Origin: Massilia aquatica
Lineage (GTDB): Bacteria > Pseudomonadota > Gammaproteobacteria > Burkholderiales > Burkholderiaceae_D
Reading direction: 5' to 3'
Length of the DNA: 64,000 bases
Assembly (NCBI RefSeq): GCF_011682045.1
Contig: NZ_VVIW01000005.1
Location: 335,079-399,078 of the forward strand
Part shown: positions 1 to 7,634 of the stretch, one piece after another
Layout: the number at the start of each line of letters is the position of its first letter
How positions within the stretch are numbered: the stretch's first letter is position 1
Made by a program: the position numbers and the translations under genes
Notes under the pieces: generated by a model
What the model saw: the letters and a program-made list of their open reading frames with translations, nothing else
The model's database searches: none
Told to the model about the DNA's origin: nothing

Positions 1-370
1 GAATTTCCATCCGCGCTGATGTCAAGCCTGGCCGTCGCGATACGCGTCCACCCGTCGCTGCGGCCAGCCCAGACGCTGCCGTTTATTTCGGTGATGTAGA
101 CCAGACCATCGCCGGCGCAGCAGACGGTTTCGAGGCTGGCGTCGGTGGGGAATGGGCAGCTGTGCCATGCGGTTCCTTCGAAATGCCACACATCGCCGTC
201 GCTGCCGACGGCGTACATGTCCGCGGCCGAAAATGCGCCCATGTCTCTAAAACCGGGCACCCTGAAAGCGGGGCTTGATCATACTCGTCACCGGGGAGGG
301 GAACGCCCTTGCCCTCCAGGCCCAGTTCAGCGGTAGATCTGGTGGATCAACTTCCTGCAGTCGCTCCAGG
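1..370 (-). pseudogene. Decayed beta-propeller-like (putative immunity) gene fragment, runs off the window
   Basis: The minus-strand translation of about 243 to 1 reads MGAFSAADMYAVGSDGDVW and continues with CCAGDGLVYI and GSVWAGR, which match the middle of the 341-residue protein encoded at 1491-2516. The upstream homologous stretch (GKGVPLPGDE, about 290-331) lies in a different frame, and the reading frame that holds MGAFSAADMY is closed upstream by a TGA near position 275, so at least one frameshift is present. The N-terminal half is missing. After WTRIATA the sequence jumps to RLDISADGN, skipping roughly 50 residues that the paralogue has between these motifs, so an internal deletion is also likely. 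It is a remnant of the same family as its two upstream neighbours, closer to the 1491-2516 copy than to the 389-1357 copy. Confidence 0.75.
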
Positions 371-388
371 CATCGAGCAGATCCGTGA

Positions 389-1357
389 TTACTGTAGTGC
401 CGAGCACAGAGGCGTCCATCTGGTTCCGTCGAAGACGATGGCACCGTACATTCCAGCAATCAACATTACTCCATCACCAACCGATAAGTTTCCGGAACAC
501 GCGCGCACCTCCGCCGGTAGGGCAGGATCTACTAATTTGCCATCGTCGATCGTCCAAATCCCGTAGTCGGACGTGCACCAAACCCGGTTTTGAAACCAGA
601 CCATATCCTGAAACGGCAAGGTCATATTGCCTTTGTGGATTAATTCCCACTTGCGATGTCGACCTTTCATGATAGAGCCGCTCTGTAGGCCGACATAGAC
701 ACATCCATCGGCAGCGCAGCATATGGTCTCGATAGACATATTGGTCGGTAGCTGGCATTGTCTCCACCTTTCTCCGTCGTAGTGCCAAAGGTCGCCTTCG
801 CCGCCACCTGCATAGATGTCCGACGCACTAAAGCCAGCGATGACGTCGAAGCCTTGGTTGGAACGGCCAAATTTGTTTCGCTCCGGAGTAGGGAGACTAT
901 GGTCCGCGAGTGTTTCCCACTGCCCAGGTGCGATCCGCCTGCACACCGATCTCCAGGCGCCGACCACGTACGCATACCCATCGATTGAAGCTACTGCGGT
1001 AGCGGACGTTGCCAAAGGTGAACCACGTTTTCCACGTGGGATCGAATCCTCGAAGCGGCTATATTCGCTGTTCATGACAGCGACGTCGCCGTCCAGTGCA
1101 ACCATCACTGCGTGCTGTTCGGGGTATTGGACTGATGTCAGGCGCGCGAGATCGAAATACTCCGCATCGTATTCAGCGCATAGGATCTCTTCGTCATCAT
1201 CCCCCAGGATGATGCTGATGAGCCGTTTGCGGGGAGCAGTGTCATTGTGTTCTACAAATTCAAGCAACACAAAGTAGAAGTGATTTTTTGTCGCCACCGC
1301 ACATTTGTAGATGTAGTATCCCTCAAAAAATTTCCCCCAGCTTTCTTTGCTGATCAC
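389..1357 (-). CDS. Beta-propeller-like protein, putative T6SS immunity paralogue (322 aa)
   Basis: Hypothetical protein of a family present three times intact in this window. It starts at a GTG after AGGAAA and shares an N-terminal signature (F-x-x-GY-x-I-x-x-CA-x-x-x-K) with the proteins at 1491-2516 and 5035-6003. The middle contains repeated blades of the type DIYAGGGEGDLWHYDG, ICCAADGCVYVG and WCTSDYGIWTIDDGK, an aromatic/glycine pattern expected of a beta-propeller. There is no signal peptide or membrane segment, so a cytoplasmic protein is expected. It has the same length as, and is most like, the copy directly behind the GHH nuclease toxin. The immunity role is inferred from that neighbourhood only; an alternative is a non-cognate (orphan) immunity gene. 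Confidence 0.7.
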   Translation of the reverse strand: MISKESWGKFFEGYYIYKCAVATKNHFYFVLLEFVEHNDTAPRKRLISIILGDDDEEILCAEYDAEYFDLARLTSVQYPEQHAVMVALDGDVAVMNSEYSRFEDSIPRGKRGSPLATSATAVASIDGYAYVVGAWRSVCRRIAPGQWETLADHSLPTPERNKFGRSNQGFDVIAGFSASDIYAGGGEGDLWHYDGERWRQCQLPTNMSIETICCAADGCVYVGLQSGSIMKGRHRKWELIHKGNMTLPFQDMVWFQNRVWCTSDYGIWTIDDGKLVDPALPAEVRACSGNLSVGDGVMLIAGMYGAIVFDGTRWTPLCSALQ

Positions 1358-1490
1358 TGTAATTTCCTGTCTATTCTATATTCTTAAGTCGCGAGTGCTT
1401 CAATGTCGGGGCCGATGTCGGCTCGGTCGGCTTTCGCCCTTGTTCACGGCATGGCAGGTCGAACGACGATGGATCAGGCGCGAAGTTCGG

Positions 1491-2516
1491 TCAGGCATAG
1501 TCGAATGCGCTAAACAGCTGCCGCCATCCGGTACCATCGTGCAAGCAGGCGCCATACGGACCTGAAGTCAGCAGGAACTTTCCATCCAAACTGATATCGA
1601 GTCGGCCGCTCGTTGGCGCTTTGGGTGCGTCAGCTTCTACCTCTCCAAGCGGGATCACGACTTTTCGTTGTTCATCGATGGTCCAAAGCCCTCCGAAGCC
1701 GCCCAAATACAAGCGGTCGTTAAACCAGAATGAATCGACAGGTTGATATCCTGGTGCGATGTCTGCCTCAGCTACGCGTTCCCACCGTTCTTCTCTGCCG
1801 GCCCAGACGCTGCCATTTTTTTCCGAAATATACACCAGCCCATTGCTGGCGCAGCAAACTGTCAGCAAATCGGAATCCGTGGAAATAGGGCAATTACGCC
1901 ATTGTCGGCCGTCGAAGCGCCAGATATCGCCGCGGTCACCGACGACATACATGTCGTCGTCAGAAAAGGCACTCATGTCCTTGAAATGAAGGGTAACCCA
2001 GACCGGCAGGGATGCGACATCGGATGGAAGTGGAACTCCCTTGTCTTCCGTGCCGAGTTCACTCCAGGTATCTGGACCACTGCGTCGGTATATCCGGCGG
2101 TAGTCGCCGAGAGCATATATTTTACCTGCCGCCCGGACTACCTTCGTAATGATTCCGATCTTTCCATCGATGGTATTCATATCGAGGATTTCGTCGATCG
2201 GAAGCTCCATGCCTTTTTTCAAAGCATTTGCCGAGTAAACCTGGCTGATGGTGTCTACTGCCACATACTCCGGTGGAGCCATGCTTGCCGCTATGCTTGA
2301 GAACTTGAACCGGGTGCTTACATGGACAGCAAAGCGCTGGTTGATCGGACGATCAAGCGACATGTTGATAAAACGTGTCATTGGAAGCGTGCCGCGCTCT
2401 GTTTTTTCTTCGACTAATAGAAACCCGAAGCTATTTTTTTTGGGAATGGCGCAGTCAGTTATCGTGTAGCCGGAAACAAATTCGTTCCACGTTTCATTGT
2501 CAAAAATATCATTCAT
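1491..2516 (-). CDS. Beta-propeller-like protein, putative T6SS immunity paralogue (341 aa)
   Basis: Second intact member of the propeller-like family. The ATG at 2516 is preceded by GGAAAA. The N-terminus has the family signature (F-x-x-GYTITDCAIPKKN). Blade-like motifs include DDDMYVVGDRGDIWRFDG, VCCASNGLVYI, GSVWAGREERW and LYLGGFGGLWTIDEQ. It is about 19 residues longer than the other two copies and is the closest relative of the decayed fragment at the left edge, which suggests two subtypes within the array. No toxin gene lies next to it; what precedes it is a broken vgrG fragment, the arrangement expected when an old effector module has been lost and its immunity gene kept. No catalytic motif was recognised. 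Confidence 0.7.
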   Translation of the reverse strand: MNDIFDNETWNEFVSGYTITDCAIPKKNSFGFLLVEEKTERGTLPMTRFINMSLDRPINQRFAVHVSTRFKFSSIAASMAPPEYVAVDTISQVYSANALKKGMELPIDEILDMNTIDGKIGIITKVVRAAGKIYALGDYRRIYRRSGPDTWSELGTEDKGVPLPSDVASLPVWVTLHFKDMSAFSDDDMYVVGDRGDIWRFDGRQWRNCPISTDSDLLTVCCASNGLVYISEKNGSVWAGREERWERVAEADIAPGYQPVDSFWFNDRLYLGGFGGLWTIDEQRKVVIPLGEVEADAPKAPTSGRLDISLDGKFLLTSGPYGACLHDGTGWRQLFSAFDYA

Positions 2517-2649
2517 CTAGTTTTCCAGAAATGTCGTCAACTGAGCCCACCCTATTTACGCAGACTGGTCCGCAATTCGATCGTTTTAGAACATGTACAT
2601 GTTTCAATTACCCCGAGATACCTCTGTCCAGCCCGGTAATGTCCTCGAT

Positions 2650-3105
2650 CTTTATAGTCGGATTCGTCGTACTGGCAGGCATCCTACATGACTGGATCGG
2701 GGCCGCCCACGCGGAACTCGCTCTTGCGCACGCCGTAGTCGCCGAAGATGTCGTCGGTCTGGTCCTTGACGGTCATGTTGTGGAACAGATAGTTGTCGCG
2801 GCGCAGGCGCAGGTAGGCATCCATGGCAGCAGGACCGTGTCGTAATAGACTTCGCCGCCGTCGGCGCGCACGCGGCGGAACTCGAACACGTAGCCGTTGA
2901 GGTAGTGCTTGCTGTTGTCTTCGCGCACCAGTTCGACGGTCGCCATCGTGCCCTGCACGTCCTTGAGGGCAATGTTCGGATGCTCGCTCAGGCACTCGAC
3001 GGTGACGTGGAAGTCGCGCGACAGGCCTTCCACCGAGTCGAAGGGAGGGCACGAGCCTGGCGGGCCTCCGTTCGGAAAGCTCAGACGCAACAAGTTGTTG
3101 CTTGG
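2650..3105 (-). pseudogene. vgrG 5' fragment, frameshifted and truncated
   Basis: This stretch is nearly identical at the nucleotide level to the first 150 or so codons of the complete vgrG at 10378-12531, from the LLRL-FPNGGP N-terminal motif through DACQYDESDY. Near 2820 it has lost one base relative to the intact gene, switching frame in the middle of the LLPW-AYLRLRRDNY motif. Further on, the lysine codon after DPVM has become TAG (about 2686). After DESDY, around 2645, homology stops abruptly. It cannot encode a working spike. It probably marks the end of a former VgrG module or a recombination scar. Positions 3106-3164, between it and the thioredoxin-like gene, hold nothing recognisable. 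Confidence 0.85.
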
Positions 3106-3164
3106 ATCTAAAGCCGAAGGCCCCCTATTTTTACTTTTCTCCGGTCACTCTTCGATCGCGGCCA

Positions 3165-3569
3165 CTACGTCGCCCAGTCAACCGACATCAAACGTGCTCG
3201 GATATCTGGTAGGGCAGCTTGCTCGATACGCAGTGACTGTGTCAGCAAGTCGGCCAGCGCAGGTAAGGTAAGCCGACTGGGAACGAGAGCGTGAGTCAGC
3301 TGAGCGCCTCTGTAGCTGACCAGCAGTGGAAGATTCTCGGGAATGAAGTCGTCCAGGAACTCGGCGTGGTCTTCAAGATCAAGCCAGAGCCAGATGTCGT
3401 TTTCCCCGCCGTGTTCCGCAGCCAGGGACTCGAAGACCGGCTTGAGTGTGCGGCAGGTTTCGCACCATCCGGTGGCGCCGATGATCAATGTCAGGCGCGC
3501 GGATGCCGCGTTCAGGCGCGTGGCTATGGCGGCGGCGTCGGTCCAGGGGTCGAGCAGGGGGGGACTCAT
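3165..3569 (-). CDS. Thioredoxin-like protein of the T6SS island
   Basis: A 134-residue thioredoxin-fold protein. The active-site-like motif GWCETC is at residues 34-39, followed by LKPVFESLA as in thioredoxin helix 2; a proline in NLPLLVSY at about residue 79 is in the place of the conserved cis-proline. There is no signal peptide, so it should be cytoplasmic. Its ATG overlaps the stop of the upstream HEAT-repeat gene (ATGA at 3566-3569), indicating translational coupling. Function within the island is unknown. It may act in disulfide handling or as a scaffold, and the dithiol is intact so redox activity is possible. Confidence 0.75.
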   Translation of the reverse strand: MSPPLLDPWTDAAAIATRLNAASARLTLIIGATGWCETCRTLKPVFESLAAEHGGENDIWLWLDLEDHAEFLDDFIPENLPLLVSYRGAQLTHALVPSRLTLPALADLLTQSLRIEQAALPDIRARLMSVDWAT

Positions 3570-4915
3570 GCTGCCGCCCGTGCGGTAAACATGTCGTGCA
3601 GCGTGTTCATGGCGATTCTCTGTTCTGTGGTGGATGCCCGCACGTTGATGCGGACGGTTGACTGCGCGTGGTTGAGCATCTGCGCAGCCATGGCGCGAAT
3701 GGCTTGCGGTGCGTTTTCGAGCAGGTCGAGGGCGGTTTTTGCACCCATCTCGCGGCCGAGCAGTACGCGTTTTCCGCGAGAGGCAAGGTGCGGGCTGGCG
3801 GCGGTTGCGGCCCTGACCGCAGCCTGATCCGCTTGAGGGTGCCCGCTGTCGGCGTCGAGCCGGGTTTCGGTAATCAATTGATCAGGGTCCAGACTCGCCG
3901 GATCCGGCTCTGGTAAGGCCAGTCCATTGGCGTTCAGATCGATTCCGGTCAGTGTTTGCCATACCCAGCCGGCGTATCGGCCCACATTTTCATCGGATAG
4001 CTGATCGATGACGAAGGGGAGGTGGGCCAGGTCCCCATGCCAGAGTGCGAAGGTGAGGGCGATGCGGGGTGGGAGCTGTGCCAGAAGATCGTTGGCTTCA
4101 GGGGCACCAATTGGCGTGAGCCAGGCAAGCTCGCGTACCCACCGTTGAAGGCGCCGGCTGGCTTGGGCGCGGATGGCACCGGTTGCATCGCTGTAAAGGC
4201 TGGCTTGCATCAGCACGCTTTGAAGCAGAACTGGATGCGCCGCCTCCATGTCGCCTAGCTTGCCCAACGCGATGGATGCTTCGGTATGCACTTGTAGATC
4301 AGGGTCGTTCAATGCCTCGCGAAGCAGGGGGATAACGAGTCCCGGTTGCCCTGCGACGACGCAAGCGCGGCAGGCAGCTGCGCGTATATGCGCGTTTTGG
4401 GATTGTAAGTAAATGGGCAGTGGAACATTCAACTGGGTAACAGCGATAGTGCCCCGTAGCGCCGCCGCTCGCAATAAAATGACTTGGGCGGCAGGAGCGG
4501 AGTTAATGACCGACCAGTTACGGGCAATAGCGATATAAAGCTCAGCGGTGCAGGCGGCTAGTGCAGAAATTGCCCCGCGTACAAGCTGGTCTGGACGTCG
4601 GCTAACCAGTTTAAGCAGGTCCTCCAGCATACAAACATCGTCCGAGCGCAGTGCTAGCCACGTGCAGCTAAATGCCTCCCCGGGCTTGTGCCAGCGTTCT
4701 AATGCGGTGACCGACTTATTCCATCCAGTTGGCCCAGCTGTTTTTAGTCCATCCAGATGAGCTTCAAGCAATCGGTTGAAGTGCTCCAGTCGGTCCAACT
4801 TGACGTTGGGAGAGTGGAGTGTCCAGTCGAGTTGGGACCAATAAAACGCTGCATCGTCGCAGTGCCTTGCGATCAACGCGACAATTACGGGAGCTATGAA
4901 TAGTGGGGCGTGCAT
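3566..4915 (-). CDS. TIGR02270-type HEAT-repeat protein
   Basis: A 449-residue protein whose N-terminus (VIVALIARHCDDAAFYWSQ, then HLDGLKTAG) matches what I know of the TIGR02270 family, which is commonly found beside VgrG/PAAR effector genes. The central part is helical with HEAT-like repeats, for example IRAAACRACVVAGQPGLVIP and VHTEASIALGKLGDMEAAHP. The C-terminal third has ASRGKRVLLGREMG and repeated helices. No membrane segment or enzyme motif is visible. The family's role is not established; an adaptor or accessory role in effector loading is inferred from context. It is coupled to the thioredoxin-like gene by a 4-base overlap. Confidence 0.75.
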   Translation of the reverse strand: MHAPLFIAPVIVALIARHCDDAAFYWSQLDWTLHSPNVKLDRLEHFNRLLEAHLDGLKTAGPTGWNKSVTALERWHKPGEAFSCTWLALRSDDVCMLEDLLKLVSRRPDQLVRGAISALAACTAELYIAIARNWSVINSAPAAQVILLRAAALRGTIAVTQLNVPLPIYLQSQNAHIRAAACRACVVAGQPGLVIPLLREALNDPDLQVHTEASIALGKLGDMEAAHPVLLQSVLMQASLYSDATGAIRAQASRRLQRWVRELAWLTPIGAPEANDLLAQLPPRIALTFALWHGDLAHLPFVIDQLSDENVGRYAGWVWQTLTGIDLNANGLALPEPDPASLDPDQLITETRLDADSGHPQADQAAVRAATAASPHLASRGKRVLLGREMGAKTALDLLENAPQAIRAMAAQMLNHAQSTVRINVRASTTEQRIAMNTLHDMFTARAAA

Positions 4916-5034
4916 AATATTAAAATTCTTGCATTTTAGGTGTATTCGGATGCTAAGCTGAGAATTCAGGAAAGGAAAATTGCATTGAACGATATCTTTG
5001 CAATGATGCCGAGACCATTACTTCTCTTGCATAT

Positions 5035-6003
5035 CTAGAAAATTTTATGCCAAATACCATTTTCGTTGTAAGCTGCACCACTATGTCCGGCCAATAACAA
5101 TATACCTGCATAACTAGAAAGGTGGCCCGAACCCACAGTGATCTCGCTATCGACCTGTGCTACTGAAAGTTTTCCATCTAAAATTTGCCATAGTCCGTAG
5201 TCGTTCGTGCACCATACCCGATCACCATGCCATACCAAGTCCTTAAATGGGATCGTCATTTCACCTTTGTATATTTGTTTCCACTTGTTCCCTCGTCCCT
5301 TAAAGGTCGTTCCTTGATAGCCGCTGATATATACCTCGCCATCGCCAGCGCAACATACTGAATTCAGATCGATGTTGCTCGGGAATTGAACTTGGCTCCA
5401 TGCCGTACCATCGAAATGCCAAACATCGCCTTCCCCGCCTACGCAATAGATATCATTCGAGCTGAAGCCGTCGATATCTTCAAAGCCAGCCACCTCAAAA
5501 TCCTCGTCGTCATCGTATGGCAAGCCTTGCATTAATGGCACGAAATTATTGCGGTCCTTTCGCATAGCGACGGTCCGTCCACCGCCAGCCAGATATGGGT
5601 ACCCATCAATCGTCCTGCATCTTATTACGGCACCGCGAAGAATTCCGCCCTCTATCCAATCGCCTAAACGTTTTTCCATCCCCTGACTTCCACTGCCCAG
5701 AGAATAAACTTGCCCCTCATCTTCGATAGCAATTAATTTTTCCTGCGGGAGCCTCGCAATGCAAAGATGGTAGTCGTCGGAACTATCAAAATTCACATTC
5801 CCCCATTGTAGCTCTTTAGGTGCTGTTCCTACATAATAGACTATTCTTCTATTCGGCCAAATCTCATCTAAATCCTCCTCATCATCCATTTGCGAGATGT
5901 CTTCACACAAGGAGAAATAGATTATTTCTTTCGAGCGAACGGCGCAATCCACTACAATATAACCATCGAAATACTTTTCATGCTGTTCGGATGTAATTAT
6001 CAT
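5035..6003 (-). CDS. Beta-propeller-like protein, probable cognate immunity to the GHH toxin
   Basis: Third intact family member (322 aa), beginning 22 bases after the stop of the GHH nuclease toxin, with GGAATATT before the ATG. The N-terminal signature (F-x-GYIVVDCAVRSK) and blade motifs (DIYCVGGEGDVWHFDG, VCCAGDGEVYISG, VWCTNDYGLWQI) match the paralogues at 389-1357 and 1491-2516. The immediate downstream position, the low GC content shared with the toxin gene and the absence of a signal peptide are what is expected of the cytoplasmic immunity partner of a nuclease effector. Immunity is an inference from gene order; a propeller-type inhibitor for a GHH nuclease is not something I can attribute to a named family. 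Confidence 0.7.
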   Translation of the reverse strand: MIITSEQHEKYFDGYIVVDCAVRSKEIIYFSLCEDISQMDDEEDLDEIWPNRRIVYYVGTAPKELQWGNVNFDSSDDYHLCIARLPQEKLIAIEDEGQVYSLGSGSQGMEKRLGDWIEGGILRGAVIRCRTIDGYPYLAGGGRTVAMRKDRNNFVPLMQGLPYDDDEDFEVAGFEDIDGFSSNDIYCVGGEGDVWHFDGTAWSQVQFPSNIDLNSVCCAGDGEVYISGYQGTTFKGRGNKWKQIYKGEMTIPFKDLVWHGDRVWCTNDYGLWQILDGKLSVAQVDSEITVGSGHLSSYAGILLLAGHSGAAYNENGIWHKIF

Positions 6004-6025
6004 AATATTCCAATTCTTAAGGTTG

Positions 6026-7126
6026 TCAAGTTGCGATTGGGGCGGGAGGTGGTTCTGGTTGGTCTTGATTTTTCTTGCCCCCCATTCCAGAGTGGGCTAC
6101 CAGCTGCTTGCCTTGGCATTCCAGTTTATCTTCGTAATATGAATTTAGCTGTGCTTCCAAACACTGTTTTGAACAATTCTTGTTCAATCTCCGAGCCGCT
6201 AGCACGCCCCGTTTCAATGCTTTTTCGTAGGATATAGTTTTTGCTCCCTTTTTCTTGAAGGATTTTATAATTCGGTCTAGCGATTTGTGTGCAAGGCCAT
6301 GACTTCCGACGCGATTGCCCGTCCCTTCGACACAAATTACAGGAGCTTGAGTATGTTGGTACGGCTTTTCGCACCCCTGTGCCTTTCCTTTTTTTTCAAA
6401 CATAGCACCAGGTAAGACATGGTGGCCGGTTTGTCCAGGGCAACATCCTTTTCCACTGTCAGCTTGCGCCTTACCGGAAGAGATTGAAGTATTTTTTGGT
6501 TTCTTAGTGTTAGTCTTCGCTTCCTCGTTAGGAGTAGTTGTACCTTCGGTATCTTTGTAAGGTAACAATATACATCTTCTTGCTTGAATGCATGGGTTAG
6601 CGTTCGCGGCAGCAGTCATCATTTCCGCAAGTACGGTCGAGCGAGTTATTTTATTTTTACCATTAGAAAGCAGGCGATCAAGCTCTTTCAGTTGTGCTGT
6701 TTGCGCAGCAGTAGCCTTCTTTTTACCGATCTTCTTTTCGAGATCCGCTTTCACGTCACCGATCAGCGTAGTAAACTGCGTAAAGTTTGAGTCAGGAGAA
6801 TTCATTGGCTTAAGCCAAAGGCCGTGGCAATGCGATGCAATCCAGGAATTTTTGTTCTCTTGGGATTGGTAGCCGTATGCCTCCTTTATCTTAATCTCAA
6901 GATCAGGCAATTTGGCCTTTATAGCGGACGTGTTGTCTTTTTTTATTTTACTATTATTTAAGGTAGCACTTTTCGCCTTTTTTTCCGATAAGTCGGATTT
7001 TTCTCCACATTCTTTGTTAACGTTTTCCGTCTCATTTTTGCATAGAGCCGGTGTGGTGTCATTGCTGAAAAATAGCGAGGGCCCGGTGTTCGCAGATCCT
7101 TTACCACTCACGTTTAATGCCGGCAT
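6026..7126 (-). CDS. GHH-type HNH/EndoVII-fold nuclease effector (putative T6SS toxin)
   Basis: A 366-residue protein. Residues 1-220 are polar, lysine/asparagine-rich and without a recognisable domain. The C-terminal third carries the GHH signature TGHHVLPGAMF (residues 233-243), a cysteine pair region GCCPGQ and CEKPYQH, then APVICVEGTGNRVGSHGLAHKSLD (split: APVICVEGTG at 261-270, GSHGLAHKSLD at 274-284). These are the expected metal-binding and catalytic histidine positions of the Tox-GHH/HNH nuclease class seen in polymorphic toxins. It ends in a proline-rich tail. The start is supported by GGGAG 10 bases upstream. The gene is much more AT-rich than flanking DNA, pointing to transfer. It follows a DUF4150 PAAR-like gene, its likely delivery partner, and precedes the putative immunity gene. 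DNA is the probable target; this is not shown by sequence. Confidence 0.8.
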   Translation of the reverse strand: MPALNVSGKGSANTGPSLFFSNDTTPALCKNETENVNKECGEKSDLSEKKAKSATLNNSKIKKDNTSAIKAKLPDLEIKIKEAYGYQSQENKNSWIASHCHGLWLKPMNSPDSNFTQFTTLIGDVKADLEKKIGKKKATAAQTAQLKELDRLLSNGKNKITRSTVLAEMMTAAANANPCIQARRCILLPYKDTEGTTTPNEEAKTNTKKPKNTSISSGKAQADSGKGCCPGQTGHHVLPGAMFEKKGKAQGCEKPYQHTQAPVICVEGTGNRVGSHGLAHKSLDRIIKSFKKKGAKTISYEKALKRGVLAARRLNKNCSKQCLEAQLNSYYEDKLECQGKQLVAHSGMGGKKNQDQPEPPPAPIAT

Positions 7127-7202
7127 ACTTATTTTCTCCCTGGGTCTTCGCCCTATAAATCTTGTTTTTTCAATCTAATAACTCGAAGTGGTGAATTTCA
7201 AT

Positions 7203-7592
7203 TCACCGATGATTATGTGTCATCAGATCAAAATGCCGGCATACGTTAAGACCTTCGACCTTTACATTTGTTGACCAGTCAGTAAAGTACGCTTTTCCTT
7301 TCAGTACGTGGCTTTTAACCCCTTTGGGACAAGTAAATGTCGCTGGTTCATTGCCGGTACTTGTAGAAAAATACGACACGTTTTCCAAGGCAATTTCTGT
7401 CCTTTTGATAAAAACTGTCGACGACCCATTTGTCAAATCGCTGGCAAATGACGTATTTGGGTACGGTATCGGGATTGGTGTGCCTGGCGGCGGAGGTGGA
7501 CTCAGGCACACATCGCTGGGCGGCAGAAATGTCTTGCCGCTCGACGCCTTGCAACAAATTTCGTTATTGTTTGCGAATACTTCGGTTCCCAT
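7203..7592 (-). CDS. DUF4150 (PAAR-like) protein, T6SS spike tip
   Basis: A 129-residue stand-alone DUF4150 domain. The characteristic start MGTEVFANNNEICCKASSGK, the motif PSDVCLSPPPPPGTPIPIPY, then SSTVFIKRTEIALENVSYF and the C-terminal HFDLMTHNH are all present. DUF4150 is a PAAR-like domain that sharpens the VgrG tip and often carries a toxin domain as a fusion. Here the protein stops at the end of the domain and the toxin is a separate gene 76 bases downstream, so this is a split PAAR/effector arrangement. It is preceded by the DUF2169 and ketosynthase-fold genes. Like the toxin, it is AT-richer than the vgrG part of the island. Confidence 0.9.
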   Translation of the reverse strand: MGTEVFANNNEICCKASSGKTFLPPSDVCLSPPPPPGTPIPIPYPNTSFASDLTNGSSTVFIKRTEIALENVSYFSTSTGNEPATFTCPKGVKSHVLKGKAYFTDWSTNVKVEGLNVCRHFDLMTHNHR

Positions 7593-7634
7593 TTTCTTCC
7601 CTCTTCATCGACTACTAATTTCAAATTTCATTGA

